DNA from: Okapia johnstoni
Taxonomy: Eukaryota; Chordata; Mammalia; Artiodactyla; Giraffidae
Direction: 5' to 3'
DNA: 64,000 nucleotides
Assembly: GCA_024291935.2 (NCBI GenBank)
Contig: CM044326.1
Location: 31,310,948-31,374,947, forward strand
The translations under genes were made by a program, and so were the position numbers. Each line of letters starts with the position of its first letter. The first letter of the stretch is position 1. The notes under the pieces were generated by a model. It was not told the DNA's origin, made no database searches, and was given only the letters and a program-made list of their open reading frames with translations. This document shows positions 20,801 through 31,535 of the stretch, piece after piece.

Positions 20801-23640
20801 CTTGAGCTGGGCTGAGCTGTGCTGGGCTGAGCCGGGTTGAGCTGTGCTGAGCTGAGCTGGGCTGAGCTGGGCTGAGCCGGGTTGAGCTGTGCTGAGCTGA
20901 GCTGTGCTGAGCTGGGCTGAGCTGAGCTGGGCTGGGCGGAATGGTTGAGCTGAGCTGAGCTGAGCTGGGCTGGGCAGAATGGTTGAGCTGGGCCGGGCTG
21001 AGCCGGGCTGAGCTGGGCTGAGCTGTGCTGAGCTGAGCTGGGCGGAGTGGGTGAGCTGGGCCGGGCTGAGCTGGGTTGAGCTGAGCTGAGCCAGGCTGAG
21101 CTGGGTTGAGCCGGGCTGAGCCAGGCTGAGCCGGGTTGAGCTGGGCTGAGCTGAGCTGGGCGAAGTGGGTGAGCTGGGCTGAGCTGGGCTGAGCTGGGCT
21201 GAGCTAGGCGGAGTGGGTGAGCTGGGCTCAGCTGAGCTGAGCTGGGCTGAGCTGGGTTGAGCTGGGCTGAGCTGAGCTGAAATGAGCTGAGCTGGGTTGA
21301 GCTGGGCTGAGCTGAGCTGAAATGAGCTGAGCTGGTTGAGCTGAGCTGAGCTGAGCTGGGCTGAGCTGGGCGGAGTGGGTGAGCTGGGCTGGGTTGAGCT
21401 GGGCTGAGCTTTGCTCGGCTGAGCTGGGCAGAGTGGGTGAGCTGGGTTGAGCTGGGCTGAGCTGAGCTGGGCTGAGCTGGGCAGAGTGGGTGAGCTGGGC
21501 CGGGCTGAGCTGGGCTGAGCCGGGCTGAGCTGGGTTGAGCTGGGTTGAGCCGGGCTGAGCCAGGCTGAGCCGGGTTGAGCTGGGCTGAGCTGAGCTGGGC
21601 GAAGTGGGTGAGCTGGGCTGAGCTGGGCTGAGCTGGGCTGAGCTAGGCGGAGTGGGTGAGCTAGGCTCAGCTGAGCTGAGCTGGGCTGAGCTGGGTTGAG
21701 CTGGGCTGAGCTGAGCTGAAATGAGCTGAGCTGGGTTGAGCTGGGCTGAGCTGAGCTGAAATGAGCTGAGCTGGGTTGAGCTGGGCTGAGCTGAGCTGGG
21801 CTGAGCTGGGCGGAGTGGGTGAGCTGGGCTGGGTTGAGCTGGGCTGAGCTTTGCTGGGCTGAGCTGGGCAGAGTGGGTGAGCTGGGTTGAGCTGGGCTGA
21901 GCTGAGCTGGGCTGAGCTGGGCAGAGTGGGTGAGCTGGGCCGGGCTGAGCTGGGCTGAGCCGGGCTGAGCTGGGTTGAGCCGGGTTGAGCTGGGCTGAGC
22001 TGAGCTGGGCGAAGTGGGTGAGCTGGGCTGAGCTGGGCTGAGCTGGGCTGAGCTAGGTGGAGTGGGTGAGCTGGGCTCAGCTGAGCTGAGCTGGGCTGAG
22101 CTGGGTTGAGCTGGGCTGAGCTGAGCTGAAATGAGCTGAGCTGGGTTGAGCTGGGCTGAGCTGAGCTGAAATGAGCTGGGCGGAGTGGGTGAGCTGGGCT
22201 GGGTTGAGCTGGGCTGAGCTTTGCTGGGCTGAGCTGGGCAGAGTGGGTGAGCTGGGTTGAGCTGGGCTGAGCTGAGCTGGGCTGAGCTGGGCAGAGTGGG
22301 TGAGCTGGGCCAGGCTGAGCTGGGCTGAGCCGGGCTGAGCTGGGTTGAGCCGGGTTGAGCTGTGCTGAGCTGAGCTGGGTGGAACGGGTGAGCTGAGCTG
22401 GGCTGAGCTGGGCTGAGCTGGGCTGAGCTGAGCAGGTGAGCTGGGATGAGCTGTGCTGAGCTGAGCTGGGCGGAGTGGGTGAGCTGGGCCAGGCTGAGCT
22501 GGGCTGAGCTGGGTTGAGCTGAGCTGAGCTGAGCCGGGTTGAGCTGAGCTGAGCTGAGCCGAGCCGGGCTGAGCTGGGTTGAGCCGGGCTGAGCCAGGCT
22601 GGGCCAGGATAAGCTGGGCTGGGCTGAGCTGAGCTGGGCAAAGTGGGTGAGCTGGGCTGAGCTGGGCTGAGCTGAGCTGGGCTGAGCTGGGCAGAGTGGG
22701 TGAGCTGGGCTGAGCTGGGCTGAGCTGGGTTAGGCTGAGCTGAGCTGGGCAGAGTGGGTGAGCTGGGGTGAGCTGGGCTGAGCTGGGCTGAGCTGAGCTG
22801 GGTGGAGTGGGTGAGCTTGGGCTGAGCTTAGCTAGGCTGAGCTGGGCTGAGCTGGGAGGAGTAGGTGAGCTGGGCTGAGCTGGGCTGAGCTGGGTTGGGC
22901 TGAGCTGAGCTGAGCTGGGCTGAGCTGGGTTGAGCCGAGCTGAATTGGGTGGAGTGGGTGAGCTGGGCTGAGCTGGGCTGAGTGGATGAGCTGGGCTGAG
23001 CTGGATGGAGTGGGTGAGCTGGGTTGAGCTGGGCTGAGCTGGGCGGAGTGGGTGAGCTGGGCTGAGCTGGGCTGACCTGAGCTTGGCTGAACTGGACTGA
23101 GCTGGGCTGTGTTGAGCTGGGCAGAGTGGCTGAGCTGGGCTGAGCTGAGCTGGGCTGAGCTGGGCTGTGTTGAGCTGGGCTATGTTGAGCTGGGCAGAGT
23201 GGGTGAACTGGGCTGAGCTGAGCTGGGCTGAGTTGAGTTGGGCTGGGCTGAGCTGAGCTGAGCTGAGCTGGGCTGGGCTGAGTTGAGCTGAGCTGGGCTG
23301 AACTGGGCTTAGCTGGCTGAGCAGGTGAGCTGGGCTGAGCCGGGCTGAACTGAGCTGGGCTGAGCTGGGCTGAGTTGAGTTGGGCTGAGCTGAGCTGAGC
23401 TGAGCTGGGCTGAACTGGGCTTAGCTGGCTGAGCAGGTGAGCTGGGCTGAGAGGGTTGAGCCGAGCTGAGCTGAGCTGAACTGAGCTGGGTTGAGCTGAC
23501 CTGAACCTGGGTTGAGCTGGGCTGTGGTGAGCTGGGCTGATCTGGATTGAACTGGGCTAAACTGAGCTGAGCTGGGCCGAGCTGGCCTGGGCTAGCCTAG
23601 GCTGAACTGGGGTATGCTGGGTTAACCATGGTGGGCTGAG
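20801..23640 (+). repeat. Smu class-switch region
   Basis: About 2.84 kb of almost uninterrupted GAGCT and GGGCT/GGGTT pentamers, with AGCT hotspots for activation-induced deaminase throughout and strong G/C strand asymmetry (G on the non-template strand), the hallmark of Smu. It lies between Emu and IGHM CH1. Transcription through it gives R-loops and enables class switching. Longer internal units of about 370-440 bp are visible at about 21180-22340. The 3' edge decays gradually to about 23640. Confidence 0.97.
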
Positions 23641-24028
23641 GCAGGGCCAGCAGAAGTGGACCCACTGGGCTGGCTTGACTTGGGCAAATTGTTGAGATGC
23701 TTTGGGTCCATTTAACCTCCACTGAGGCTGGTGGGTCTAGCTGGACTGAGCTGACCCCACTGAACTGTCCTGGTCAACAGTGGGCTGACCTCAGTGACCT
23801 GGTTGTGCTGAGGACTGGGGGTACAGAGTGTGTATCAGTCTCATTGATGACCCCAAACCCCTGGGCCAGGCCCCAAGTGGCTGAGCCAGGGACAGTGAGG
23901 GTGGGCTGGCAGGGCTGAGTGTGCCCTCCGTGCCACTGTCCCAGAGAGAAGGCGGAGCTGCCCGCACCCCTGACCAGCAGGACACCTCTCACCCCCCTCT
24001 TCTCTTGTGTCCTCTCTCGGGTCCCCAG

Positions 24029-24355
24029 CAAGTGAATCTCAACCGAAAATCTTCCCCCTGGTGTCCTGTGTGAGCTCCCTGTCTGATGAGAACTCGGTGG
24101 CCCTGGGCTGCCTGGCCCGGGACTTCGTGCCCAATTCTGTCAGCTTCTCCTGGAAGTTCAAGAACGGCAGCCCAGTCAGCAGCGAGAAATTCTGGGCCTT
24201 CCCCGAAGTCCTGAGGGACGGCCTGTGGTCGGCCTCCTCCCAGGTGGTCCTGCCCTCCTCGAGCATCTTTCAAGAGCCGGGGGACTACCTGGTGTGCGAA
24301 GTCCAGCACCCCAAGGGAGGAAAGACCGTCGGGACCGTGAGGGTGGCCGCTGCAA
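24029..24355 (+). CDS. IGHM: IGHM exon CH1
   Basis: The acceptor is CCCCAG (ending 24028) and the donor GTGAGT (24356). It encodes a C1-set Ig domain: [13 protein letters not shown] supplies the cysteine that pairs with the light chain, and the fold cysteines are in LGCLARDF and YLVCEVQH. After splicing the J's final G completes an Ala codon. It is identical in protein sequence to the IGHD CH1 exon at 33357-33683; one synonymous base differs (G at 24261, A at 33589). Confidence 0.97.
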
Positions 24356-27300
24356 GTGAGTGGGGCTCGCCCCGTGGTCGGGTGGGAGGGGAGGGTCCAG
24401 GCCCAGCTGACACCTTGTCCTTCTCTACAGACGTGGAAGTGTTGCCCCCCGTCGTGAGCATCTTTGTCCCACCTCACAACAGCATCTCTGGTACTGGCAA
24501 TAAGTCCAGCCTCATCTGCCAGGCCACTGACTTCAGCCCCAAACAGATCTCCTTGTCCTGGTTTCATGATGGAAAGCGGGTGGTGTCTGGCATTTCTGAA
24601 GGCCAGGTGGAGACTGTACAGTCCTCACCCGTAACATTCAGGACCTACAGCATGCTGACCATCACGGCGAGAGAGTGGCTCAGCTCGAGCGTGTATACCT
24701 GCCAGGTGGAGCACAACAAGGAAACCTTCCAGAAGAACGCGTCCTCTTCGTGCAACCCCGGTGAGTGCAGCCCTGGTGGGGGGACCCTCACCCTCAGGTC
24801 TGCAGACACCGCCCCAGATGTGCCAGCTGCTCCCTGAGTCTTGGCTTCCCAGAGCGGCCAAGGGCAGGAGGGGCTGTGCAGGGCGACTGGGGGCCAGTGC
24901 CCCTCCAGCAGGGCCCCAGGCTCACAGGGGACTCAGCCAAGAAGCCCCTGCTCTTTGGGCGGACCTCTTCCTTCACCTGATTTAACTCCAACCAACTCTC
25001 TCCCATCTCCAGATCAAACATCTGACATCGGGGTCTTCCCCATCCCCCCATCCTTCACCGACATCTTCCTCACGAAGTCAGCCAAGCTTTCCTGCCTGGT
25101 CACAAACCTGCCCTCCTATGAAAACCTGAACATCACCTGGTCCCGCCAGAACGGCAAGGCCCTGGAGACCCAACTCGGTTTTGAGAATCACATCAACAAC
25201 ACCCTCGGCGCCAGGGGCGAGGCCTCGGTCTGCTCGGAGGACTGGGAGTCCGGAGAGGAGTTCACGTGCACAGTGACCCACTTGGATCTGCCCTCCCCGA
25301 AGAAGCGCACCATCTCCAAGCCCAAAGGTAGGCCCTGGCCTGCCCCTGCCCTCCCCCCTGGACTCTCCCACAGCTTCCGGGGTCCTAGGACAGCAGGCAG
25401 GGCCAGGAGAGGCCCCACGGTCCCCGATCTCACCACCATGACCCCCTCCCCCACCGCAGACGTCGCCATGAAACCACCGTCCGTGTACGTGCTGCCTCCA
25501 ACGCGGGAACAGCTGAGCCTGCGGGAGTCGGCCTCCGTCACCTGCCTGGTGAAGGGCTTCGCGCCCGCGGACGTGTTCGTGCAGTGGCTACAGAGGGGGG
25601 AGCCTGTGACCAAGAGCAAGTACGTGACCAGCAGCCCAGCGCCCGAGCCCCAGGACCCCAGCGTGTTCTTCGTGCACAGCATCCTGACGGTGACCGAGGA
25701 GGACTGGAGCAAAGGCGAGACCTACACCTGCGTCGTGGGCCACGAGGCCCTGCCCCACATGGTCACCGAGCGGACCGTGGACAAGTCCACCGGTAAACCC
25801 ACCCTGTACAACGTGTCCCTGGTCATGTCTGACACGGCCAGCACCTGCTACTGATGCCTGGCTGCCTGCCCAGGCCGGGTCATAGCCCCAGGGTGACCAT
25901 TGCTGTGTGTGTGTGCATGAGTGCAAACTAGCCATGTCGATGCGTGAGATGTTGCATTTTATAAAAATTAGAAATAAAAAGATCCGTTCAAAAGATGCTG
26001 GTTGTGAGTGAGCAAAGCTCTCCCTGCTGGGTCCATGGCTGTCTGCCCTCACCTTGCAGACCACCCTCCACCATCCGCACCCCTGCCTCCCCACTCGCTT
26101 CCGACCCACGCCTGGGAGCCCTGGTGCTCCTTGCGGGATGCTCACAGAAGGCTGAGCCCATGCTCACTGCGCCTCTAATTGCTCCTATGGCCACACTGGG
26201 GGCACACGGGTGTGCAACACACACACATGCACACAGTCACATACATACATACAGAGAGATGCACGCACGGACACGCAGACATGCACACACATGGTCAGAG
26301 ACATGGGCACACGTGACACAGACATATATGTGATGGACCTGGGTGAGCAGGCACACACACAGACATGGACACATGGACATGTGGGCACACAGACACACAT
26401 GTACACATGCATCCACATGCACGTGCGCACAGGCACAGGCACTCGCTCACACACACAGACACACATGTACACGCACACTCACACACAAGTGCACAGAAGC
26501 ACAGGCACTCATAGGCACATGCACACAGGCGTTCACACACACAGACACACATGCATGCACAAGGACAAGTCATAGACATGTAGACACGCAGGCACAGATG
26601 TACGCATGTTCATGCACACACAGGAATACACTGCACACGCCCAGGCTCACACACTGAGATCCCAGCCCTTGCACACCCGTGGTCACTCAGTGCCCTGTCC
26701 GGCAGGGTCCCTCTGCACCACGCCCATGCTCTGCTTGTCCCTCTGTCTCAGCTTGGAGGTGCATCTGGGGACTGGCCCAGCCTGGACTCCTGCTGCAGCC
26801 CCCAACCCCAGCCCCAGAGCAGGATGCACAGAGGGCCGCTCTGGGCCTAGCCGGAGGCAGCTCCTCAGGAGACTCCCGGTCCATCTCCAGCAGGGGTGCT
26901 TCTCCCAGTCCAGGCCCTTGCGAAGGTGGCAGGGCCTCAGCTCTCCCCTTTCCCTGTGAAGAGACAGAGTCAGGCAGGTGCTGACAGGGCAGGCAGTGCC
27001 CAGGGGGCCCTCCTTGGAGTAGGCAGCTGCAGGGCCGCACGTGAACCTGGAGTGGTGGGCCCTGCACCGCCGGGCGAGCAGGGCTCCTCTGCTGACCACA
27101 CCAGTGCCCTTCCAGGCTGGCGCCTGACCTCCCCTCTATTCCTGGCTCTTCAGGGCCCACGAGCCCACCAGCGTGGCGGCTGCACACCTAGGTGACTGTC
27201 GGCAGCCTTTGTCCCAGTGCCACGCTCCCTGGGCCTCAGACGTCTATCTGACCTCCTGAACCCACAGCTGTGAGTCCTGCACTCCTGGCAGCAGCCAGGG

Positions 27301-28101
27301 CCCCACGCAGCCTCTCTCGTTTGTGCCATAGCTCCAAGACAGAGAGAGGGAGGCTAGAGGGAGGGGTCCCTTGGCACAGGCAGCCATCTGCCCCCAGGGC
27401 TTGTCCTCACTGGCCAGGGAGCCCACCCCAAACCACCAGAGACAGGAAGCCCCACCAGCACTCTCGGCCCCCGGTGGCCCTGCGGCTTCCAGAGGCGTCA
27501 AGGGGCCACCCCACCGCAGCACAGCGAGCCCCACCCTTGTGTGTACGTGTGTGTTCTGTCTCGCTCTCTGCCACCCCAGCGCTGCTAGGGCCAGGTGCAC
27601 GGGGTCATTGCTTGGCTCGGCCTCAGCCACGCTCTGCCCCTGCTGGCTGTGGAATTGGGTGGTCAGGGGCCTGCTGCACCTGGCTGAGACCCTGCCTGAC
27701 AAGGCCCGGAGCTCCCAGCCGCCCCGGGGGTGCAGGGAGGCAGACACACGCCCACTCGGCTGCCCACTCGCCTCCGCCGTACCCCAGCGCTTCTGGCGGG
27801 CAGTGCGGCCGAGGGGCCAGGGTGGGCTCTGCAGGCAGCTCAGCCACGCTGACCCCCGTGCCCTGTCTCCTGCAGAGGGGGAGGTGAGCGCCGAGGAGGA
27901 AGGTTTCGAGAACCTCAACACCATGGCCTCCACCTTCATCGTGCTCTTCCTCCTGAGCCTCTTCTACAGCACCACGGTCACGCTGTTCAAGGTAGGCTGC
28001 CTGGCCCCGGGGAGGGGGTGAGGCCGCAGAGCCCCGGGCCTGCAGGCCCCCAGCGCCCCCACACCCACTCACGCTGTCTCTGTCCCCTGCAGGTGAAGTG
28101 A
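24029..28101 (+). CDS. IGHM: IGHM constant region gene (immunoglobulin mu heavy chain), all exons
   Basis: The gene encodes the heavy-chain constant region of IgM, the first antibody made and, as membrane IgM, part of the B-cell receptor. Exons are CH1 24029-24355, CH2 24431-24760, CH3 25013-25327, CH4 with secreted tail 25460-25854, M1 27876-27991 and M2 28093-28101. All splice sites are GT-AG and all phases match (each CH exon begins in phase 1 after the J segment's final base). The secreted constant part is about 455 residues, close to the human length. Every Ig-fold cysteine pair is present, and no stop or frameshift is seen. Both poly(A) signals are present. The next gene downstream is IGHD, the usual order. 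Confidence 0.97.
24431..24760 (+). CDS. IGHM: IGHM exon CH2
   Basis: The acceptor is TCTACAG and the donor GTGAGT. The domain takes the place of a hinge in IgM. Fold cysteines are in LICQATDF and YTCQVEH. The C-terminal SSSCNP carries the cysteine that links the two heavy chains. N-glycosylation sequons occur at NKS and NAS. Confidence 0.96.
25013..25327 (+). CDS. IGHM: IGHM exon CH3
   Basis: The acceptor is TCTCCAG and the donor GTAGGC. Fold cysteines are in LSCLVTNL and [15 protein letters not shown] carries the cysteine that links monomers in the IgM polymer. Sequons occur at NIT and NNT. Confidence 0.96.
25460..25854 (+). CDS. IGHM: IGHM exon CH4 with secreted tailpiece
   Basis: The acceptor is CACCGCAG. 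The domain has VTCLVKGF and [12 protein letters not shown] cysteines. For the secreted form the frame continues into the tailpiece [20 protein letters not shown] and stops with TGA at 25852-25854. The tail has the conserved NVS sequon and penultimate cysteine needed for J-chain binding and polymer formation. The internal donor GTAAAC at 25793, after KST, is used to splice to M1 for membrane IgM, as in other mammals. Confidence 0.97.
25973..25978 (+). terminator. Poly(A) signal of secreted IgM
   Basis: AATAAA lies 119 bases after the secreted stop codon. Choice between this site and the membrane site at 28337 controls the secreted versus membrane form. Confidence 0.88.
26205..26660. repeat. 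CA-rich degenerate microsatellite in the IGHM CH4-M1 intron
   Basis: About 450 bp of interrupted (CA)n and GACACA/CATGCA units, with purine/pyrimidine alternation over most of the length. It is open in several frames because of the repeat, which explains the Cys/Val-rich and His/Thr-rich apparent proteins here. It lies between the secreted and membrane exons. Confidence 0.9.
27876..27991 (+). CDS. IGHM: IGHM membrane exon M1
   Basis: The acceptor is CTCCTGCAG and the donor GTAGGC. It encodes the acidic extracellular linker [15 protein letters not shown] and the transmembrane helix ([19 protein letters not shown]), with the polar YSTTVTLF face needed for Ig-alpha/Ig-beta pairing. Confidence 0.97.
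28093..28101 (+). CDS. IGHM: IGHM membrane exon M2
   Basis: The acceptor is CCCTGCAG. It encodes Val-Lys and the stop TGA, giving the conserved KVK cytoplasmic tail of membrane IgM. It is followed by about 240 bases of 3'UTR. Confidence 0.96.
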   Translation: MK

Positions 28102-28336
28102 CGGCCAGCCAAGAGCATGGGGCACCAGAGATGGAATGAGAGGGGCTGCCTTGGGGCCAGGTCCCTGGCCTGTGTGGCTTGTCCGCTTGTACTGAAATTT
28201 TCCCCGTGTCCTCTCCAGCTTCGAGCTGTAAGAAACTGGCTTTTCTCAGCACGGCTGAGTGCCATGGCCAAGCATGGAGCCTGCAGTTATAGGCTCCACC
28301 CGGGCCTGCTTTGCAATGTCGCATTTGTGGCCTTGA

Positions 28337-28342
28337 AATAAA
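28337..28342 (+). terminator. Poly(A) signal of membrane IgM
   Basis: AATAAA follows the M2 3'UTR, with a GT-rich stretch (TGTACTTGATCTTGTG) after it. Confidence 0.9.
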
Positions 28343-28359
28343 CAAGTGTACTTGATCTT

Positions 28360-29506
28360 GTGAAACCGCTTCCTCGTGAAGGTTTTTTTTCCCCAAGCCA
28401 CACTCCTGAGTGCTGCGCCCATTACTGATGGGAAAGGGATGTGTGTCTCCTCTCAGGCCGGTGGCGATGTGCCGGGGCAGCGCCTCAGGGCTGGTCCAGA
28501 TGGAGGAAGATGGCCAAGTGTGAGAGGATCCCAGGACTGGTCTCCCAAGGTGGCCTGAGCTGGGGCCGCTGTGTGCATCCGTGAGGACCCTGCCACAAGC
28601 CCCACGGACACCCTGTCCCTCTCTGCCACCATTCCTGGAATCCCGACCATGGGAGGGCTCGCCCAACATCAGTGTGCATGGTGTGTGCAGGTGGGACCCG
28701 CGAGGAGGACCAGTGTGTGTGCACTGCGCCCTGCGGGAGAGTGAGGCCCCACCTGCTGGCCACCAGGTGCTGGAGGTGACTGGAGGGCGAAAGGGAGTCT
28801 CAGGTGAAGCTGCAGGGAGGCTGCAGGACTGGAGAGGCATGGAGGAAAGGCCTGGAAAGAGGGGGCAGCTGGTGGTGGGGCAGGGGAGTGGGGAATTAGC
28901 CCTCAGAGATAAGCTGCGGGAGTCCACATGGGGGCCAACAGGCCCTGGGGAGGTCCGGGTTAGCTGTGGCAGCAACGGCCAGGGCAGGGCGGGCAGTGGG
29001 ACGAGAGAGGACACCCCAGGGGCCAGAGGAGGGGGCCGGGTACGGGTGACCTGGCTCTCCAGGGAGGTGATTTCAGGGGCTGGAGGGGGACTGGGGCTTC
29101 CCAGGACACCTCTCATGGGGCTGCCAGGGGCCTGACAGTGACTGTCCAAGGGAGTGGAAGTGGACGTGGTCCCCAGAGAAGGCCGCCTCAAGGCAGCAGG
29201 CTCCCAGGGGGCATTTCTGGTTAAACAGTGTCCTTTGTGACCCAACCCATCAGGCTGGGGGACATTCAACGAGTGGCTCCATGGCACGCAGGGCGCCTCC
29301 AGCGTAGGGGAGCTCTTACACAGGCCGAGGGAGTAGGAGTGTCTGAGGGCCCTGACAACAAAGAAGCACATGCCAGGCGTGAGCAACAGGAGCTGGCTCT
29401 CTCCCAGCGTGGCGGCGGGACCCAGGGTCGAGGTGTCAGCAGGGCTGGCTCCTTCTGGGGCTCCGCAGGAAGTCCGTTCACTGCTCCTGGCAGTTGTCAG
29501 CACCTG
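28360..29506. other. IGHM-IGHD intergenic DNA, nothing recognised
   Basis: 1.1 kb of unique-looking GC-rich DNA between the IGHM membrane poly(A) site and the start of the delta-side duplication. No repeat or exon was recognised. Long antisense open frames here reflect GC content. Confidence 0.5.
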
Positions 29507-30333
29507 TTTGAATGTATTTCACTCAGAGCTTATCAACGGCTCACTTATATTCATTTTCAAAGTAGGTGTTTAAGAAACTAATTTCTCTTAGGTGCATTTT
29601 ATCCATGCATTCGCACACTCTTTAATGAGTCCCTCCTTCGTGGTAATGAAGCTGAGGCCGTGCACGCGCCGTGGGCACCGAATGTGCTCACAGTCGTAGC
29701 AGGCCGGCTCCCTCCGGGCGATGAAGCAGCTCTCTCGGTGCAGGTCCGTCACTGCAGAATGTTCAGGGCCGCCTTTCGGGTACTCATCTCAGGACAGACT
29801 TGGGGTGAAATGTGGGCACTCGTCGTGAGTTACTCTGGCTACACTGCTAGCTGGGGTACTGAGAGGATGCCCAGTGGGGTGGGAGTCGGCAGGGCCTGGG
29901 ACCGTCTGGAGGGACAGTCTCTGCTCTGAGTCCCCAGGCCTGCCGAGGCTGGGGGTCTCCTGGGACCACCCGCAGCTGGGATGTGTGGGCCTGGCTTCTG
30001 CCGCCAGGCCAGTGGGCAGGTCATGAGTCAGTGCAGCGAAGGGATTCGGAGGAATCCGTCCAGGTCAGAGACCCCACGGAACGTGCCAGGGACCAAGCTC
30101 CAAGCTGTGAGACGCAGGAGCGGGTGCAGCCAGACTCGCTGCCCCAGGATGTCTGCACAACCCCCCTCAACATCTGGTTATGTCTTTATAAGCCCAACAA
30201 AGTTGAAAGTAGTTTGAAATTCCATTTAATGTGCTTCGCAGGCCAAACACCAGGGCTGATCCTCATCTGCCTTAAAAGGCTCAGAATGCTCACATTAACT
30301 GACACCTGGGTGAAATCACCCAACTCAAGCCTT

Positions 30334-31535
30334 GTCGTTGCTCCGCTGCTCAGTCGTGTCCAGATCTTTGCAACCCCACGGACTAGAGCACACCAGGTTT
30401 TCCTGTCCTTCATCATCTCCTGGAGCTTGCTCAAACTCAAGTCCATTGAGTCAGTAATGCCATCCAACCATCTCATCCTCTGTCGTCCCTTTCTCCTCCT
30501 GCCCTCAGTCTTTCTCAGCATCAGGGTCTTTTCAAATGAGTCAGCTCTTCACATCAGGCAGCCAAAATATTGGAGCTTCAGCATCAGTCCTTCCAATGAA
30601 TATTCAGGACTGATTTCCTTTAGGGATTGACTGGTTGGATCTCCTTGCAGTCCAAGGGATTCTCAAGAGTCTTCTCCAACAGCACAGTTCAAAAGCATTG
30701 ATTCTTCAGCGCTCAGCTTTCTTTATGGTCCAACTGTCACAACCATACATGACTACTGGAAAAACCATAGCTTTGACTAGACAGAATTTGTCAGCAAAGG
30801 GATGTTTCTGCTTTTTAACATGCTGTCTAGGTTGCTCATAGCTTTTCTTCCAAGGAGCAGGTGTCTTTTAATTTCATGGCTGCAGTCACAGTCCGCAGTG
30901 ATTTTGGAGCCCAAGAAAATAAAGTCTGACACTGTTTCCATTTTTTCCCCATCTATTTACCCTGAAGTGATGGGACTGGATGCCATGGTCTTAGATTTTT
31001 GACTGATGAGTTTTAAGCTAGCTTTTTCACTCTCCTCTTTCACCTTCATCAAGGGGCTCTTTAGTTCCTCTTTGCATTCTGCCATTACAGTGGTATCATC
31101 TGCATATCTGGGTTGTCAGTATTTCTCCTGGCAATCTAGATTCCAGTTTGTGATTCATCCAGCTGGGAATTTCATATGATGTACTCTGCATATAAGTTAA
31201 ATAAGCAGGGTGACAATATATAGCCTTGACATAATCCTTTCCTGGTTTTGAACCAGTTCATTGTTCCATGGCCAGTTCTAACAGTTGCTTTTTAACCCAC
31301 ATACAGGTTTCTCAGGAGGCAGGTAAGGTGGTCTGTCATTCCCATCTCTTTAAGAATTTTCCACAGTTTGTTCTGATCCACACAGTCAAAGGTTTTTACG
31401 TAGTCAGTGAAGCAGAAGTAGATGTTTTTCTGGAATTCTTTTGCTTTTTTTTCTAAGATCCAGTGGATGCTGGCAGTTAAATCTCTGGTTCCTCTGTCTT
31501 TTCTAAATCCAGCTTGTACATCTGGAAGTTCTCAA
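30334..31535 (-). mobile_element. BovB (RTE) LINE fragment in the delta duplicate
   Basis: Minus-strand BovB 3' half: the C-terminal region ([20 protein letters not shown] at 30430-30490), then RT with the remains of the YADD region near 31090, and the upstream RT to about 31535. It contains stops and indels. It is absent from the corresponding place in the mu copy. Confidence 0.85.

Larger units (their letters stand above)
19416..24396 (+). repeat. Duplicated unit, mu copy (3' of Emu core to just after CH1)
   Basis: This block recurs at 29507-33724. It runs from DNA immediately 3' of the Emu core, through Imu-region DNA, Smu and CH1, to GAGGGT at 24391-24396 in the CH1-CH2 intron. The first ~640 bp and the last ~600 bp before the switch repeats match the delta copy with only 1-2% differences. 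The mu copy lacks about 1.7 kb that the delta copy has (equivalent to 30150-31845), and its switch repeat is ten times longer. Confidence 0.9.

Noticed and set aside
21667..22641. 324-codon minus-strand frame rich in Ser-Ala-Gln-Pro
   Set aside because: It is the complement of Smu pentamers, whose 5-bp repeat happens to lack stops in this frame. No domain, and the repeat explains it fully.
24029..28101. Assigning the species or the IGHM1/IGHM2 copy
   Set aside because: Cattle are known to have two IGHM genes, with the second next to IGHD, but I cannot prove by eye that this is cattle rather than another bovid, so no copy number is given.
27623..29503. 626-codon antisense open frame over the IGHM membrane exons and intergenic DNA
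   Set aside because: GC-rich DNA yields long frames by chance. The composition is Pro/Ser/Arg-rich and low in structure, no domain is recognised, and it overlaps real exons on the other strand.
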